64,000 nucleotides of DNA, taken from NCBI RefSeq assembly GCF_046630445.1, contig NC_092337.1, forward strand, positions 368,112,001 to 368,176,000. Direction: 5' to 3'. The translations under genes and the position numbers were made by a program. The notes beneath the pieces are model-generated. The model was not told the DNA's origin. It saw only the letters and a program-made list of their open reading frames with translations, and did no database searches. Of the stretch, positions 52,452 through 64,000 are shown in pieces. Each line of letters starts with the position of its first letter. Position 1 is the first letter of the stretch. The DNA is from Rutidosis leptorrhynchoides (lineage: Eukaryota > Streptophyta > Magnoliopsida > Asterales > Asteraceae).

Positions 52452-53524
52452 TGATATTAAGAGATGTATTTTACATGTGCATTCGAGGTTTAGAAAGTTA
52501 TTTTATAAGGTTTTTCATAATGGGCAACGATTTGGTTCGAAAACGTGAAATACGAGGTTTAAACGAGAAAAGATGAAAATCAGTCCCAGCTGCAAATTGC
52601 GGCTGTTTTGTGGCTGTTTTGCGGTCCGGCTGCAAATTGCAAATGTTTTTGCGGTTGATTTTGCGGCTGGGTGATTTCGAAGTGGAACAGGGCCAATTTG
52701 GGCGCATTTTTGCGGATGTTTTTGAGGTCCGGCCGCAAATTGCGGCCAGGAGGTGCAAATTGCGGCTGGAGCTATTTTTGGATAAAATTTGAGGCCGAAT
52801 TTGAGGGATTTCATGCTTGGGGAGCACCCTACTTCATCCCTATATATGGTAAACCCTAGGCTACGAATTCCATACCTTTTCCATCAGTTTTGAGAGCATA
52901 AAACACACAAAATCACACCATCAATCATTATTAATCAAGGATTCAAGGAATGTTCATCATGCAACTTCAAGAAGCAACTATGATCATCATCACCAACATG
53001 CTTGGCTAGTTCCTTTTACTTTATTCCTTGCATGAGCAATTATTGTATGTTTAGTTCTTCATTTACTTATGTGATTCTTGATTTTGTAATCCTTATGTCT
53101 TTTGGTTTATAATTTCATTGAATCTTTTGAATTATCAATTAATGCAAGTTTGAAAGTTATTGATTGTTGTAAAACAAGTGATTAATATTTAACATCTTGT
53201 GCTTAATCCAACCTAGTTATAATTTAGTATAGGGATAAAGACAACGTGTGTAAGTAGCATTGCTTGTGCCCAAGATAATCATAAAATTAGAAAATTGAAG
53301 AAGTCTTGTCTATGAGATTTAGTTGATAATTCGATAGCATAAGGATTTGTTGGACTAGTACATGCATAATTGGGATTGTAAAGGAATAAAGGCTTTTATC
53401 CAATTGATTACAACTTTTTCATTTAGCTCATTATTTATGCTCTTAAATACTCAAAGTTTACATTTGCCTAGTAGTTGTTAATCTAATCTTTACATTAGTT
53501 AATTTTAGTTAATCACAAACAAAC
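52452..53524 (+). repeat. E7: putative LTR of an unidentified retrotransposon
   Basis: Begins TGATATTAA at the exact point where E4 coding sequence stops, and an inverted match TTAATCA ends at 53515, giving an LTR of about 1.06 kb. Plus-strand promoter features: four copies of a TGCAAATTGC(GGC) near-palindrome (52591, 52631, 52731-52747, 52754), then TATATATGG at 52841. The 3' part is AT-rich. Nine bases after 53515, E6 begins, so the primer site cannot be read and the family is unknown. A solo LTR is possible, but no matching duplication is seen. Confidence 0.5.
52591..52847 (+). promoter_or_regulatory. E7 promoter region: TGCAAATTGCGGC copies and TATA box
   Basis: GGCCGCAAATTGCGGCC (52731-52747) is a perfect 17-base palindrome around a central A. 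The sister copies at 52591-52603, 52631-52640 and 52754-52766 are partial. TATA (52841-52847) follows 75 bases after the last copy and leads to GGTAAACCCTAGG. Confidence 0.5.
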
Positions 53525-56342
53525 TGAAACGACTCGTCCATATTACTATAAATGTGGTACGTTATTCATTGGTCCTATAGCGAGGTATTTGACCTCTATA
53601 TGATACATTTTAGAAAATATTGCATTCGTTTCATAAAAAGAACACTATTATTATACATAATGCATGTTTTAAATAATTGGGTGATTATTTAAGGAATAAT
53701 CCCCATAATACATCGGTTTTCAAATACTACACACGTGACAAAACAGTCAAATATAATACATGACAATGGTTTTATTGAATGTAACACTTTATTTAATTAA
53801 AAGCATGAGACTCCATGCACAACTTGCTCAGATAATGCAACAGCGAAAGACTTTCTTAAGGACCTGAGAATAAACATGCTTAAACAGTCAACACAAAGGT
53901 TGGTGAGATATATAGGTTTAGCATCGATATAAATATAGACCACAAGATTTCATAGTTATAAATATATGTACACTCGCAAGTGTATAAAAGTATTCTATAA
54001 GTTGTTGAGCGCTTCGGTAACCATACTTAACCATTAATGTGGCATATTCCCTTTATTATGAAATCTCCCTACACTGTACCAAGTGTAGTAAAAATGAAGT
54101 ACTATGCAACCGTTTATGATACGAGAGCGACTATCCCGGTTGGGGTTGTCAAACCCGATAGATCTATCAATAGGATTCGCGCTTACATGTTCTTACAACA
54201 TGTAAATATTAGTTACCAAGCTATTAGGGAAGATATGCAAGGTGGTACAACTCAACGTAGAATATATTTTAAGTACTTGTGTCCATGGCATAAAACATAA
54301 AATGCATGTATTCTCATCCCAAAATATTTTTAGAGTTTAAAAATAGAACTATATACTCACAGTAGTAAAAGTATATTAATAATAAGTTTTCAATTTATTA
54401 AAAATATGACCGTCGTCCTTGGATTCACGAACCTATAACAATAATAACGATTCAGATAATAATACGACATATGAATAAAATAAAGCAAGTTCATAGAATA
54501 CTTATATAATAATTTTTAACATTTTATGTTAGTAGTCCATTGTTAGTAGTCCTTTGTTAGTAGTCCAAAAAGTCCAACAGTCCAATAATCGGTATATATA
54601 TATATATAATCTTAGAATTACCCCACGACATATTGTATACGTATTGTCTTTGCATCAACCTAGAGACATATTGTATACGTATTATATTATAATTAACTAA
54701 GACGTATTGTGTACGTATTGTCTTAGGATTTATCAAAACGTATTGTATACTTATTGTGTTAGGACGTACCAAGAATATTATTATACATATATACAATCAC
54801 AGAATTAACCAAGATTATAATATTTTGTTATACTAATGATAACATATCCAAATATATATAGGATATAGGAAATGTTAACAAGGATATGGTTAATATAGTT
54901 TTTATAATATAAATTTCGTCCATACAACGTTAATTTTAGCAGATTTTGTTTTGCTCGCCAAATATTCATTACAACTCCATTTAAAGTGAATCAAAAAACT
55001 ATGGATTCAATAAGAAGTAAATTTTATAAAACAAATTCGAAAAGTTCATCCCAAGAAGTAAGTTTTAGAGCTTTACCCTCTTTTTGTGTCAGTGGACAGA
55101 TTTGGAAAAATCCCGGCATCCACCCAATATATGATTTTTGATAAAATACTTCCACTTTGTCTAAAATCATGAAAAAAAATACTGGAAGTCTTATTTACAT
55201 ATATTAACATATTTCCAAAGTCTTAGCCCCGAACTCAAAGTCTAAGATAGGTTTTTAATTCCCAACCCAAAACAGCCCGCTTTTTACCGAATGGAGATTA
55301 AAGGATATATGTTAAGTTTCAAGGTGTTATTCATATGTACAAGTTATAAGTTCTTATATTAACTTAATATAACATCATAATACATATAAATAAGTGTTAT
55401 TAGAGTTAAGTTAGAAAGATTAGATTAGTTTTTCAAACAAGCTTGGTGTTCACCAAAACAAGTTCTAGTTTTTACAAGTTTTATAAGTATAATAAGATAG
55501 CAACTATACAAGGAATTGAACAAGGATTTTGAGAAGTATTTTACCTTGATTATGAAGAGGAAAGTTGCTGATATTAAATTATGATATGAGATTATTCAAG
55601 TGTGTGTTTTTAGTTTAAGAAAATGTGGAGTAAAAATGAATTAAAATGGTCCTTATTTATAAGCTTATAATTTTGGTTTTTAGTGAAAATATCTAAGATA
55701 AGTTAAATTGTATTAAGTCATGCATTACACATTAAATTGATTAGGTCATGGATGACATATTACATAAATAATTGCAGATTTCTATTGGTATATACCAATA
55801 GTAAATACTTCTAGAAGCTGTGTATAATGCGGGTAAAAATACCGTATGAATGCGAGTAGAATTCTTTGAGGAAATTGAGCGAAAATACGAGTATAGCTAT
55901 CCTTTATATGTATTGGTATATTATAAAGTGTATTCAATACTTGTAAGGATGTATTTATACTCGTAATACATTATATGTAAATACATTTTAACATAAGTTA
56001 ATTACGTCGTTTAAATAGTAATATATATATTGTTTGAAAACTCTTTAAATTAGTAGTATGAAAATATATATATATAATACTTTGTTAATATACTTAATGA
56101 GATATTTAATTATCATATTCTCAAGTTAAATATATATGAATCCATATATATACACAATAATTAAACAATTAAACAATTAAATCAAGTTATGACATTCGTG
56201 AATCGTCGGAATAAAAGGGTGACCAAAAGCTTGTGTAAAACTCTTTTCAGAGGTTCAAGATTTATTAAAATTCATTTCTTATCAAGTCGGAATTATATAA
56301 AGATTAAGTTTAAATTTGTTCGGAAATTTCCGGGTCGTCACA
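53525..56342 (-). repeat. E6 3' LTR (LARD/Tekay-related)
   Basis: Plus-strand ends TGAAACGACTCG...GGGTCGTCACA, 2818 bp. The U5 end shares AAACGAATGCAAT and ATGTATCATATAGAGGTCAA with E2 (minus-strand reading), the U5 block is GACCTGAGAATAAACATGC (53861-53879), and the dyad GATAGATCTATC is at 54157-54168. A degenerate tandem repeat lies at 54610-54800. Confidence 0.82.
54528..54800 (-). repeat. Tandem repeats in E6 LTR
   Basis: TGTTAGTAGTCC three times at 54528-54567, then a looser unit of about 48 bases built on CGTATTGTATACGTATTGT and a TTAGGATTAACCAAG-like spacer, about four copies (54610-54800). Confidence 0.7.
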
Positions 56343-56502
56343 GTACCTACCCGTTAAAGAAATTTCGTCCCGAAATTTGATCGAGGTCGTCATGGCTAAC
56401 AATAAGAATGTTATTATGACGAATATAAGTTGATTCATAGGGTTTTATCATGATTGAGAAATATGGATAAAATAATTTGATTACTCGAAACGTATGAGTG
56501 AA
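56343..56502 (-). other. E6 internal stub with 3' terminal hairpin
   Basis: GTACCTACCCGTTAAAG and AAATTTCGTCCCGAAATTT (56360-56378), the complement of the common 3' signal. Then about 120 bases aligning with the last internal stretch of E1/E2 (GTCATGGCTAACAATAA). It is cut by E5 at 56503, so the rest of E6 should lie right of the window. Confidence 0.75.
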
Positions 56503-59398
56503 TGTGATGCCCCGTACAAAACCATCGTGTACGAATCATCAACAACAGGATCATTACAAGGTTAAGTACTGTATGTTGTTTTAAAAGAAGTTGCATTCAC
56601 GATAAAAAGATGACGTCATAACCGACATCAATTGTTTTACACCAACAGTATTCTTCTACGAATAGCAAGCATGAATAAATGTATATGACCCTTAGGTCGT
56701 TACAAAACATAGTTTCAAATGTATTAAAGTTTGAATGCAAGATAAACAGTTCATGCGGGGATAACACTAGAGCAGCGGGTGTCTATGGCAAGACTAGCAC
56801 GACAGCGGAAGCAATTAACCTTAAGCACCTGAGAAAAACATGCTTAAAAACGTCAACACAAAGGTTGGTGAGCTATAGTTTAAGTATAACAGTATGTAAG
56901 GTAGGCCACGAGATTTCAGTGCTACAAAGAGCGTTTCAAAACAGTATGATAAAGTATATGTTAACCGTGGGCACTTGGTAACTAACTTAACGTTTATACC
57001 CCCTGAAAGTACACTTGGAAAGTGCGTATGTCTACGAAGTATTAAACACTCATTAAATTCTAGCGCTACTAGCCCGAGTGGGGATGTCAAACCCTATGGA
57101 TCCATATCTAAGATTCGCATTCACGGTTCAAAAACCAATGATTAAACGTTACCGAGCTAAAGGGAATGTTTATGCCGTTGTATAACCCACACATATATAA
57201 GTTTAAGTACTCGTGCCTAGTATGTAAAACATAAAATCCACATGTATTCTCAGTTCCCAAAATAAGTTAAAGTAAAAAGGGAATGCTATAACTCACAATG
57301 ATAAAGTAGCGGTAAAGTATGACTCGGAAAGTAAGCAAGTAATGAAGGTTGTCCAAACGGGTCCTCAACCTAAGTCAAATAGTACTAAGTCAGTAAATCG
57401 TCCGAATAGGTTTAAAAGTATGTAAATAAGGTCTTAAAGGTCATCATCATTCATCATTAAATAAAAGGTGTAAAGTAGGTTTCGTTCATGAAAGTAGTTT
57501 AAAACAAAGGCTGAGTTCGGTCAGTCACCACGGCCTCTATACCTACTGAAATAAGGTGATACCAGTGGCCATGGCTCCGTCTATGAGTCCTTTAGTTGTG
57601 GTAAAAATTACAGAAGCAAACTCGTCTTTGTTTGACCGTGGCGACGGTCTAAGTGCGAGTAGGTCAGAATTTTCAGCACAACGTTAAATGGACATAGTGA
57701 CGATCGGAGGGCCATAAATCCTAAACCGTAACTCGGATTAAGACGAGTCCTATATGAAAAGTTATCTAATCGAACAGAGCTATCTGAAAATCATAATTAC
57801 AGTAGCCCAGGTCATACGGGTCAGATACATAAACAGTAAAAGAGTAGGGTCAGTAGGTTCCGGAGGTTCTTGGTGCTCGATGCTTATCATGGTTCTCATC
57901 CTTGATGCATATAGCTTCAAGTGTACAACTCGTTGATGTGTTTGCATCATTTTCACCAAGGTTTGACCATCATAACCCAAGTGTAAGTCTAAGACATGAA
58001 GCACAAGTCACTTAAGTGTTGCAAGTGTTTTGATGAACCAAAGTTACATCAAAGTCTTAGATCTAACACATACATGAACTTTAAAACTAATAATAAGTTA
58101 CAAACTTGAAAGTAAACTTATGAAATCAAGATCTTAAGATGTAGAACATAGTTCTTAGTTTGATCTTGAAGATCCAAGACTCAAAAGTCTAGATCTAACA
58201 TAAGTGTACAAAGTTATAATTAAAGAAATCTTACTTACATGTTCTTGAACTTTTAAAGTTAACTTTTAGTTCAAGATTAATGAGATCAATGTTAACTAGT
58301 AACACTTGACCAACAAGAACATAAATCATGAAATTAAAGTGCAAGTAAATGAAGTAAATAAGCTAGGTAAAAAAGTTAATAAGTTCATGGGTTGCATACT
58401 TTAAAGATTCAAACCAAAGTTTGATCTTTAAGAAAGTAAACTTTAAAGTTTACTAACATGAATTACAAGTATGATTTACAACACATGAACCTTAAATCTT
58501 TTGAAACAATAAAAGTAGAATCATAAACTAGTAAGTTTAGTTCTTGTGTGTTCTTGTAATTACAAGATAAAATGAAAAATGAAACTAAAGAGTTTGATTC
58601 TTGTAACTAGTAAAGAATAACAACAACTAGTAAGTAATTAACAAAGACAAGTATCAAAACAATTAACAAATGATGATGATGATGATTTAGGGATTCATGG
58701 CTATGGTTTTAAGAGAAAAGAAAAGGAAGAACTCAAGCTTTGTTACTTACAAAATGTAGAGAAAGATGAGAGAAAAATGGAAGTAGCAAGTAAGTGTGTG
58801 TTTGGAATGAGTGAAATGTGAGAGTAAGTAATGAAAAAAAAAGATTTGAATCCCCTTGTAGACCCCCTTAGCCGACGGTTTGAATGAGGGGAGGGAGGAG
58901 GAGAAAAACCACTAGTTTCATATATGTAAAGCTTCAAAAGTAGGATAATAAGGGTGCATGCATGGGGATGGTGTAGTAATTAGATTCTAAACAAAGTTAA
59001 CTAACTAGTTTGTTTCCAAAGTGATACTTACATGCAAGAATGGGCTAAAGAATCCATTTAAAATGTAGGGTGGGCTTATAAGCCCAATATCATGAGTCCA
59101 TAACACTAATAAAAGCTCAAGTTCAATTAATTAACAAATAAATCCAATTAAAGCCCAAGTAATTAACTAATGACCATAGTTAATTAAAATGATTAATAAA
59201 ACTAATCATGAATGTAAATAATATCTGAAAATATTATTCGTGTAAGTTTCGGGTGTCACAAAGACGTTTCGGGCAATTAAAGTTAAGTACGGGCAATCAT
59301 GGCAACATGCAAATGTAATAACATACATTTGTTTAATCACAAGTATTAATAATAATAATTATTAATAAATAAACGTTGGAAAATCCAGGGTCGTTACA
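56503..59398 (-). repeat. E5 3' LTR
   Basis: Plus-strand ends TGTGATGCCCCG...GGGTCGTTACA, 2896 bp. U5 block CACCTGAGAAAAACATGCT (56826-56844). The conserved dyad appears as TATGGATCCATA (57095-57106), still palindromic though changed. The remainder (57400-59200) has no gene; the short ORFs there are not supported. Confidence 0.85.
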
Positions 59399-59434
59399 TT
59401 ACCCACCTGTTAAAGAAAATTTCATCTCGAAATT
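59399..59434 (-). other. E5 3' terminal signal (degraded)
   Basis: Minus strand: AAATTTCGAGATGAAATTTTCTTTAACAGGTGGGTAA before the LTR (given here in two adjoining parts: hairpin word, then AACAGGTGGGTAA). The hairpin has two changes and the polypurine word has two. Confidence 0.6.
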
Positions 59435-62400
59435 TTAAGCTGAGGTAGATGGAGGAGTCGGGAAAAGGTGAGGATACTTCCGCATCATTTGATCCTCTCA
59501 CTCCCAAGTAAACTCAGGTCCTCATTTGGCATTCCATCATACTCGGACGATCGGAATCTTGTTGCGTTTCAAGGTTTTGATCTCACGGTCCATAATCTCA
59601 ACTGGTTCTTCCACAAAGTGGAGTTTGTCATCAATTGTAAGTTCTTCCAGTGGTATGATAAGTTCAGGTGCAACAAGACACTTCTTCAAGTTTGACACGT
59701 GGAAGGTAGGATGAACTGAGCTCAATTGTGCTGGTAGATCCAAACGGTAAGCAACGGGTCCAACACGTTCCAAAATTTCGAAAGGACCAATGTATCGTGG
59801 GTTTAACTTTCCACGTTTTCCAAAGCGAATCACACCTTTCCAAGGTGCCACCTTCAACATTACACGATCACCAACGTTGAATTCAAAGTCTTTATGTTTA
59901 AGATCGGCATAACTCTTTTGGCGATCGCAAGCAGCCTTAAGTCTAGCTTGAATCTGAGCAATCTTCTCCGTTATTTCATGGACTACCTCGGGTCCGGTGA
60001 TTTGCTTCTCGCCTACTTCGGCCCAACAAATAGGAGATCGGCACTTGCGGCCATACAATGCTTCAAAAGGTGCGGCAATAATGCTTGAGTGATAACTGTT
60101 GTTCTACGAAAATTCGGCGAGTGGCAAATGTATTTCCCAGGCCTTTCCAAAATCGATGACACATGCACGCAACATGTCTTCCAAGGTCTGAATTGTTCAT
60201 TCACTTTGCCCATTGGTCTGTGGATGATAAGCAGTACTCATATCGAGACGAGTTCCCATGGCTTCTTGCAAAGAACGCCAAAATCTAGAAGCAAAACGGG
60301 GATCGCGATCGGAGATGATCGATAAAGGTACACCATGACGAGATACAACCTCCTTGATGTATAGTTGAGAAAGTCTTTCCATTGTATCAGTTTCCTTCAT
60401 CGCTAGGAAGTGTGCAGATTTGGTGAGGCGGTCAACAATAACCCAAATGGTATCGTATCCGCCCACCGTCTTTGGCAGCTTGGTGATAAAATCCATTGTG
60501 ATCCTTTCCCACTTCCATTATGGGATCTCCAGCTGTTGAAGCAATCCAGAGGGTCTTTGATGCTCGGCTTTGACCTTCGAGCAAGTCAAACACTTACCAA
60601 CATAAGTTGCAACGTCCTTCTTAAGATTCAGCCACCAATACTGTTCTTTAAGGTCGTGGTATATTTTGCCCGCTCCAGGATGAATCGAATATCTCGATTT
60701 GTGTGCTTCATCAAGTATAAAGTTCCGTAGATCTCCATAAAAAGGTACCCAAATTCTTCTGGCATAACATCGGAGTCCAGACTCCTTAACCTCGAATCGA
60801 GAGACAAGTATGTTCAAATGTTCGTGAGATATATTCTCCTCCTTGAGAGCCTCATCTTGGGCTACTCTAATCTGGCTGTTGAGGTTCGAATGGATGGTGA
60901 TGTTCAGAGCCCTAACAGGAAGAGGTGCCGTCCTCTCTTTTCGGCTTAAAGCGTCAGCTAGTACATTGGCCTTGCCAGGATGATAGCGAAGTTCACAATC
61001 GTAGTCGTTCAATGTCTTGATCCATCGATGCTGTCGCATGTTCAGTTGCTTCTAGTCAAAGATGTGCTGGAGGCTCTTGTGGTCGGTGAAGATAGTACTA
61101 TTAGTTCCATACAAATAATGTCTCCACAATTTGAGCGCAAAGACAACGACTCTAAGTTCAAGATCGTGAGTAGTGTAGTTCCGCTCGTGAATCTTCAATT
61201 GGCGGGAGGCATAGGCAATAACTTTTGATCGTTGCATCAGTACACAACCAAAACCACTCTTCGATGCATCACAATAAACAACAAAGTCGTCAATGCCCTC
61301 AGGAAGTGATAAGATAGGTGTGGTGGTTAACTTCTTCTTCAAAGTTTGAAATGTTGATTCATGTGCGGGTTCCCAAATGAACTTCTTGCCCTTGTGAGTC
61401 AGTGCGGTCAAAGGACGCGCAATCAGAGAGAAACCTTCGATAAACCTTCGGTAATAACCAGCGAGACCTAGGAATTAGCGAATATGCGTCAGAGTAGTGG
61501 GGGTCTCCCACTTGCTGATGGCTTCAATCTTGGCGGGGTCAACTTTGATACCCTGGTCGCTCACAACATGACCCAGAAACTGGACTTCCTTCAACCAAAA
61601 TTCACACTTGGAGAATTTGGCATAAAGTTGCTCTTGTCTCAAGAGTTCAAGTACTAGTCGGAGATGTTGCTCATGCTCTTCTTCGCTCTTAGAGTAGATG
61701 AGGATATCATCTATGAAGACGATAACAAACTTATCCAAGTACGGCTTGCAGACACGATTCATGAGGTCCATGAACACGGCAGGTGCATTTGTCAAACCGA
61801 ATGGCATCACGAGAAACTCATAATGACCATAACGGGTCCTGAATGCAGTTTTCATCACGTCACTTTCCTTCACCCTCAACTGGTGATAACCGGATCATAA
61901 ATCGATCTTTGAATAAACGCTCGATCCTTGTAGTTGGTCAAAAAGATCGTCAATTCTGGGAAGAGGATACCGATTCTTGATTGTCAATTTGTTGAGTTCA
62001 CAGTAGTTGATACACATACGGAAGGATCCATCCTTCTTCTTCACAAACAACACAGGTGCACCTCAAGGCGAGAAACTTGGTTGGATAAATCCTCGATCTA
62101 ACAGCTCTTGTAGTTGACTCTGTAATTCTTGCATCTCGGAAGGTGCGAGCCTATAAGGTGCGCGAGCTACAGGTGCAGCTCCTGGTACTAAATCAATTTG
62201 AAACTCTACTGCTCTCGGCGGCGGTAATCCAGGCAATTCTTCAGGTAAGACATCGGAAAATTCGTTCACAATTCGAACGTCATTCACATTCTTCACCTCG
62301 GTTTCTACCGCTTTCACATGCGCTAGGACAGCAAGACGTCCCTTCTTCATAAACTTTTGCACTTTCACGCAACTAATGAGGTTCAGCTTCGAGGTATATC

Positions 62401-63903
62401 TCTCTCCGTAGATGATCAGTGGCTCACCGTCTCCTTGTGGTATACGAAGAGCTTTATCTCCACAGATAATATCGGCCCTTATCTTACTTAACCAATCCAT
62501 ACCGACGATCACGTCAAAACTTTCCAATTTGATGGGTATCAAATCAATTTTAAAATCTGCACCAGCTATGTTGATAATAGCTCCACGACTAATATGGTCA
62601 ACCTTTTCAAGTTTTCCATTGGCGACCTCGACAAGCATACTCTCTTTTAACGGGACTAATGACCAATTAATCTTATCGCAAAAATGTCTACATACATAAC
62701 TTCTATCTGCACCAGAATCAAACAAGACAGAAGCTAAAAGATTGTTGATAGTGAATATACCTGTCACCAAGTCGGGATTTTCTCGGGCGTCCCTTGCATT
62801 AACGTTGAAAGCTCTACCACGGGGTGGTCCGCCATCTTTTCTCTTGTTGGGGCACGCATTTCTGAAATGGCCCGTCTGTCCGCATTCGTAGCACTTTTTC
62901 GGTCCATTGGCGTTCGGCTTCCCATTCAAAGTGGTGACCTTGCAGTCCTTCCTGATATGCCCAGCCCGTTGGCACTTTTCGCAGATAACATTGCAATACC
63001 CAGTGTGGTGCTTGTAACACCTCTTGCATTGTGGCAAAGTTCCTTTGTAGTTCGGGTTTGAGTTGGTGTTCGGATTGGGGTTTCCACCGTTGTTGTTTCC
63101 CCTGAAACCCTCATGTCATTTCGCCGGGTTTTGATCATAGTTCCTTCCCATGTTGTTGTTTTTGTGTTGTTGTGGTTATTCCATTTGCGCTTCTCACTAG
63201 TACCCGCTTCAGACTTAGTTTTCTCCGGTTCATCAATGGTTATTTGATTCATTAAAGTATGCACCATGCGCATCGCTTCGAGAACATTCGGTGGCTTAGA
63301 TGAGGTAATGTTTCCCTTGATGCTCTTAGGGAGTTCCCAGAAGTACTTTTCCATTCGCTTGAATTCCAGAGTGACCATTGTCGGACACATCAGGGCTAAT
63401 TCCAAAAATCTCCTGTTGTAACCATCAAGGTCGTTCCCAACGGCCTTTAACTGCATGAATTCCATTTCCATCTTTTATATCTCGGTTCTTGGACAATACT
63501 CCTCAATCATGGTACACTTAAATTCTTCCCATGGCGTAGCATACGCCTCATCAATGCCTTGTGCCTGTGCCATTGTGTTCCACCACGTGAGCGCGCCGTC
63601 AGACAGCGTGCAAGATGCAAATTTGGTTTTGCTGTCCTCCGAACAGTTGCTAACTCGGAATACTAATTCAATTTTCTCGAACCATCTGGTGAGACCAACC
63701 GGTCCCTCGGTTCCACTGAAGTTGTGTGGTTTACAGCTCTGGAATTCCTTGTAAGTACACCCATTTCGAACGGGTTGAATAACCGGTGATGGTGGCGGTG
63801 GCGGTGGAGCTTGGGGTTGCATTTCCGCAATGGCTGTGGCTACACGTTCTTGGATCATCTCTTCAATTTGAGTAGTAGTAGGTGTGGATCGACCGTTAGC
63901 CAT
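59435..63903 (-). pseudogene. gag-pol: E5 gag-pol, many nonsense codons
   Basis: Starts at ATG 63903 (MANGRSTPTTTQIEEMIQER). Gag domain with LTRWFEKIELVFRVS and ALTWWNT; a stop at 63475-63477; a frameshift near 63150. Pol frame from 63037: zinc knuckles CEKCQRAGHIRKDC and CYECGQTGHFRNAC, protease LFDSGADRSYV, RT with [13 protein letters not shown], RNase H ([16 protein letters not shown]), integrase with His-Cys region, [18 protein letters not shown] and [11 protein letters not shown], then chromodomain [20 protein letters not shown]. From 63037 to 59435 the frame never shifts but carries about a dozen in-frame stops (for example 62063, 61475, 61052, 60518, 60197). Nearly all sit where Tekay relatives have Trp, Arg or Gln. 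Dead copy. Confidence 0.92.
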
Positions 63904-63920
63904 GGTGTTCTAAACAAAAA

Positions 63921-63938
63921 TTTTGACTCAAGTCAAAA
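63921..63938. other. Palindrome TTTTGACTCAAGTCAAAA before E5 gag
   Basis: Perfect inverted repeat (8-base arms, two-base centre) 18 bases upstream of the gag ATG. It contains two opposed TTGAC words. The role is unknown: leader hairpin or chance. Confidence 0.5.
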
Positions 63939-64000
63939 TCCAGCATTCAAATAGTAATAATACCGTATATAGTAACCAACATGGAACCAAAACATCACAT

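Larger units (their letters stand above)
56503..64000 (-). mobile_element. E5: Tekay-type chromovirus inserted in E6
   Basis: 3' LTR 56503-59398, then a minus-strand gag-pol running to 63903; the 5' LTR lies beyond the window. Met-tRNA priming cannot be checked here. Domain order gag, zinc knuckles, protease, RT, RNase H, integrase, chromodomain. Left flank GTGAA is the presumed target duplication. Confidence 0.88.

Noticed and set aside
53525..56342. E6 as a solo LTR
   Set aside because: The adjoining 160 bases carry the internal 3' hairpin and polypurine tract, so internal sequence is attached.

Overview
This is plant nuclear DNA, AT-rich and dominated by nested retrotransposons around one recognisable host gene. 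The repeat phrases (Tekay-type chromovirus ends, an initiator-Met-tRNA primer site followed by GGTCTTAGCGAAC) remind me of Asteraceae genomes, but I cannot confirm the family without a search. Host chromatin signs are long LTRs, C-to-T type nonsense mutations, a plant L1-type LINE, a small MITE and an intronless cytokinin-synthesis gene.

Layout, left to right. (1) 1-9736: most of E1, a plus-strand non-autonomous LTR element (LARD-like, LTRs about 3.5 kb) whose 5' LTR begins outside the window. It sits in the reverse-transcriptase region of an L1-type LINE on the minus strand. (2) 9737-13271 and 42988-about 43930: two halves of that LINE. They are separated by E3 (13272-42987, minus strand), an Athila-like Ty3/gypsy element with a 5-bp target duplication GTTAT, a tRNA-Asp primer site, gag, a long open pol, a small zinc-knuckle-like ORF and a third, apparently spliced, gene. 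The 3' LTR of E3 (left side) is itself split by E2 (13490-26152, plus strand, target duplication AACGC), a second LARD-like element with 4.05-kb LTRs. E2 carries an antisense 151-codon ORF that looks like a captured PB1-like/MULE-type gene piece. (3) 43930-47871: a low-repeat island with an adenylate isopentenyltransferase gene (IPT1/4-like, minus strand) and a 182-bp MITE with a perfect 9-bp target duplication. (4) 47872-64000: a second nest. E4 (Tekay-type chromovirus, minus strand; LTR plus integrase end) is cut at 52451 by the putative LTR of E7 (plus strand). That is followed at once by the LTR of E6 (minus strand, related to E1/E2). E6 is cut at 56503 by E5 (minus strand Tekay-type chromovirus), whose gag-pol runs to the right edge and is full of nonsense codons.

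How the parts relate. E4 and E5 carry chromodomain integrases and share the 3' terminal signal (an AAATTTCG hairpin, then the AACGGGTAGGTA polypurine context) with the coding-poor E1, E2 and E6, so Tekay-type elements are plausible helpers of these LARDs. Five separate LTR families keep the same 12-bp dyad GATAGATCTATC. The two LARDs share an internal hairpin pair with compensatory changes, a second internal polypurine-like block and remnants of one small gag-like protein. The Athila-like element carries eight copies of a CATGCGATCGCATG palindrome, in pairs just upstream of the LTR TATA box, in the leader and in front of the third gene. These conserved non-coding signals and the captured ORF are the most interesting material here. 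All similarity calls are by eye; no database search was run.
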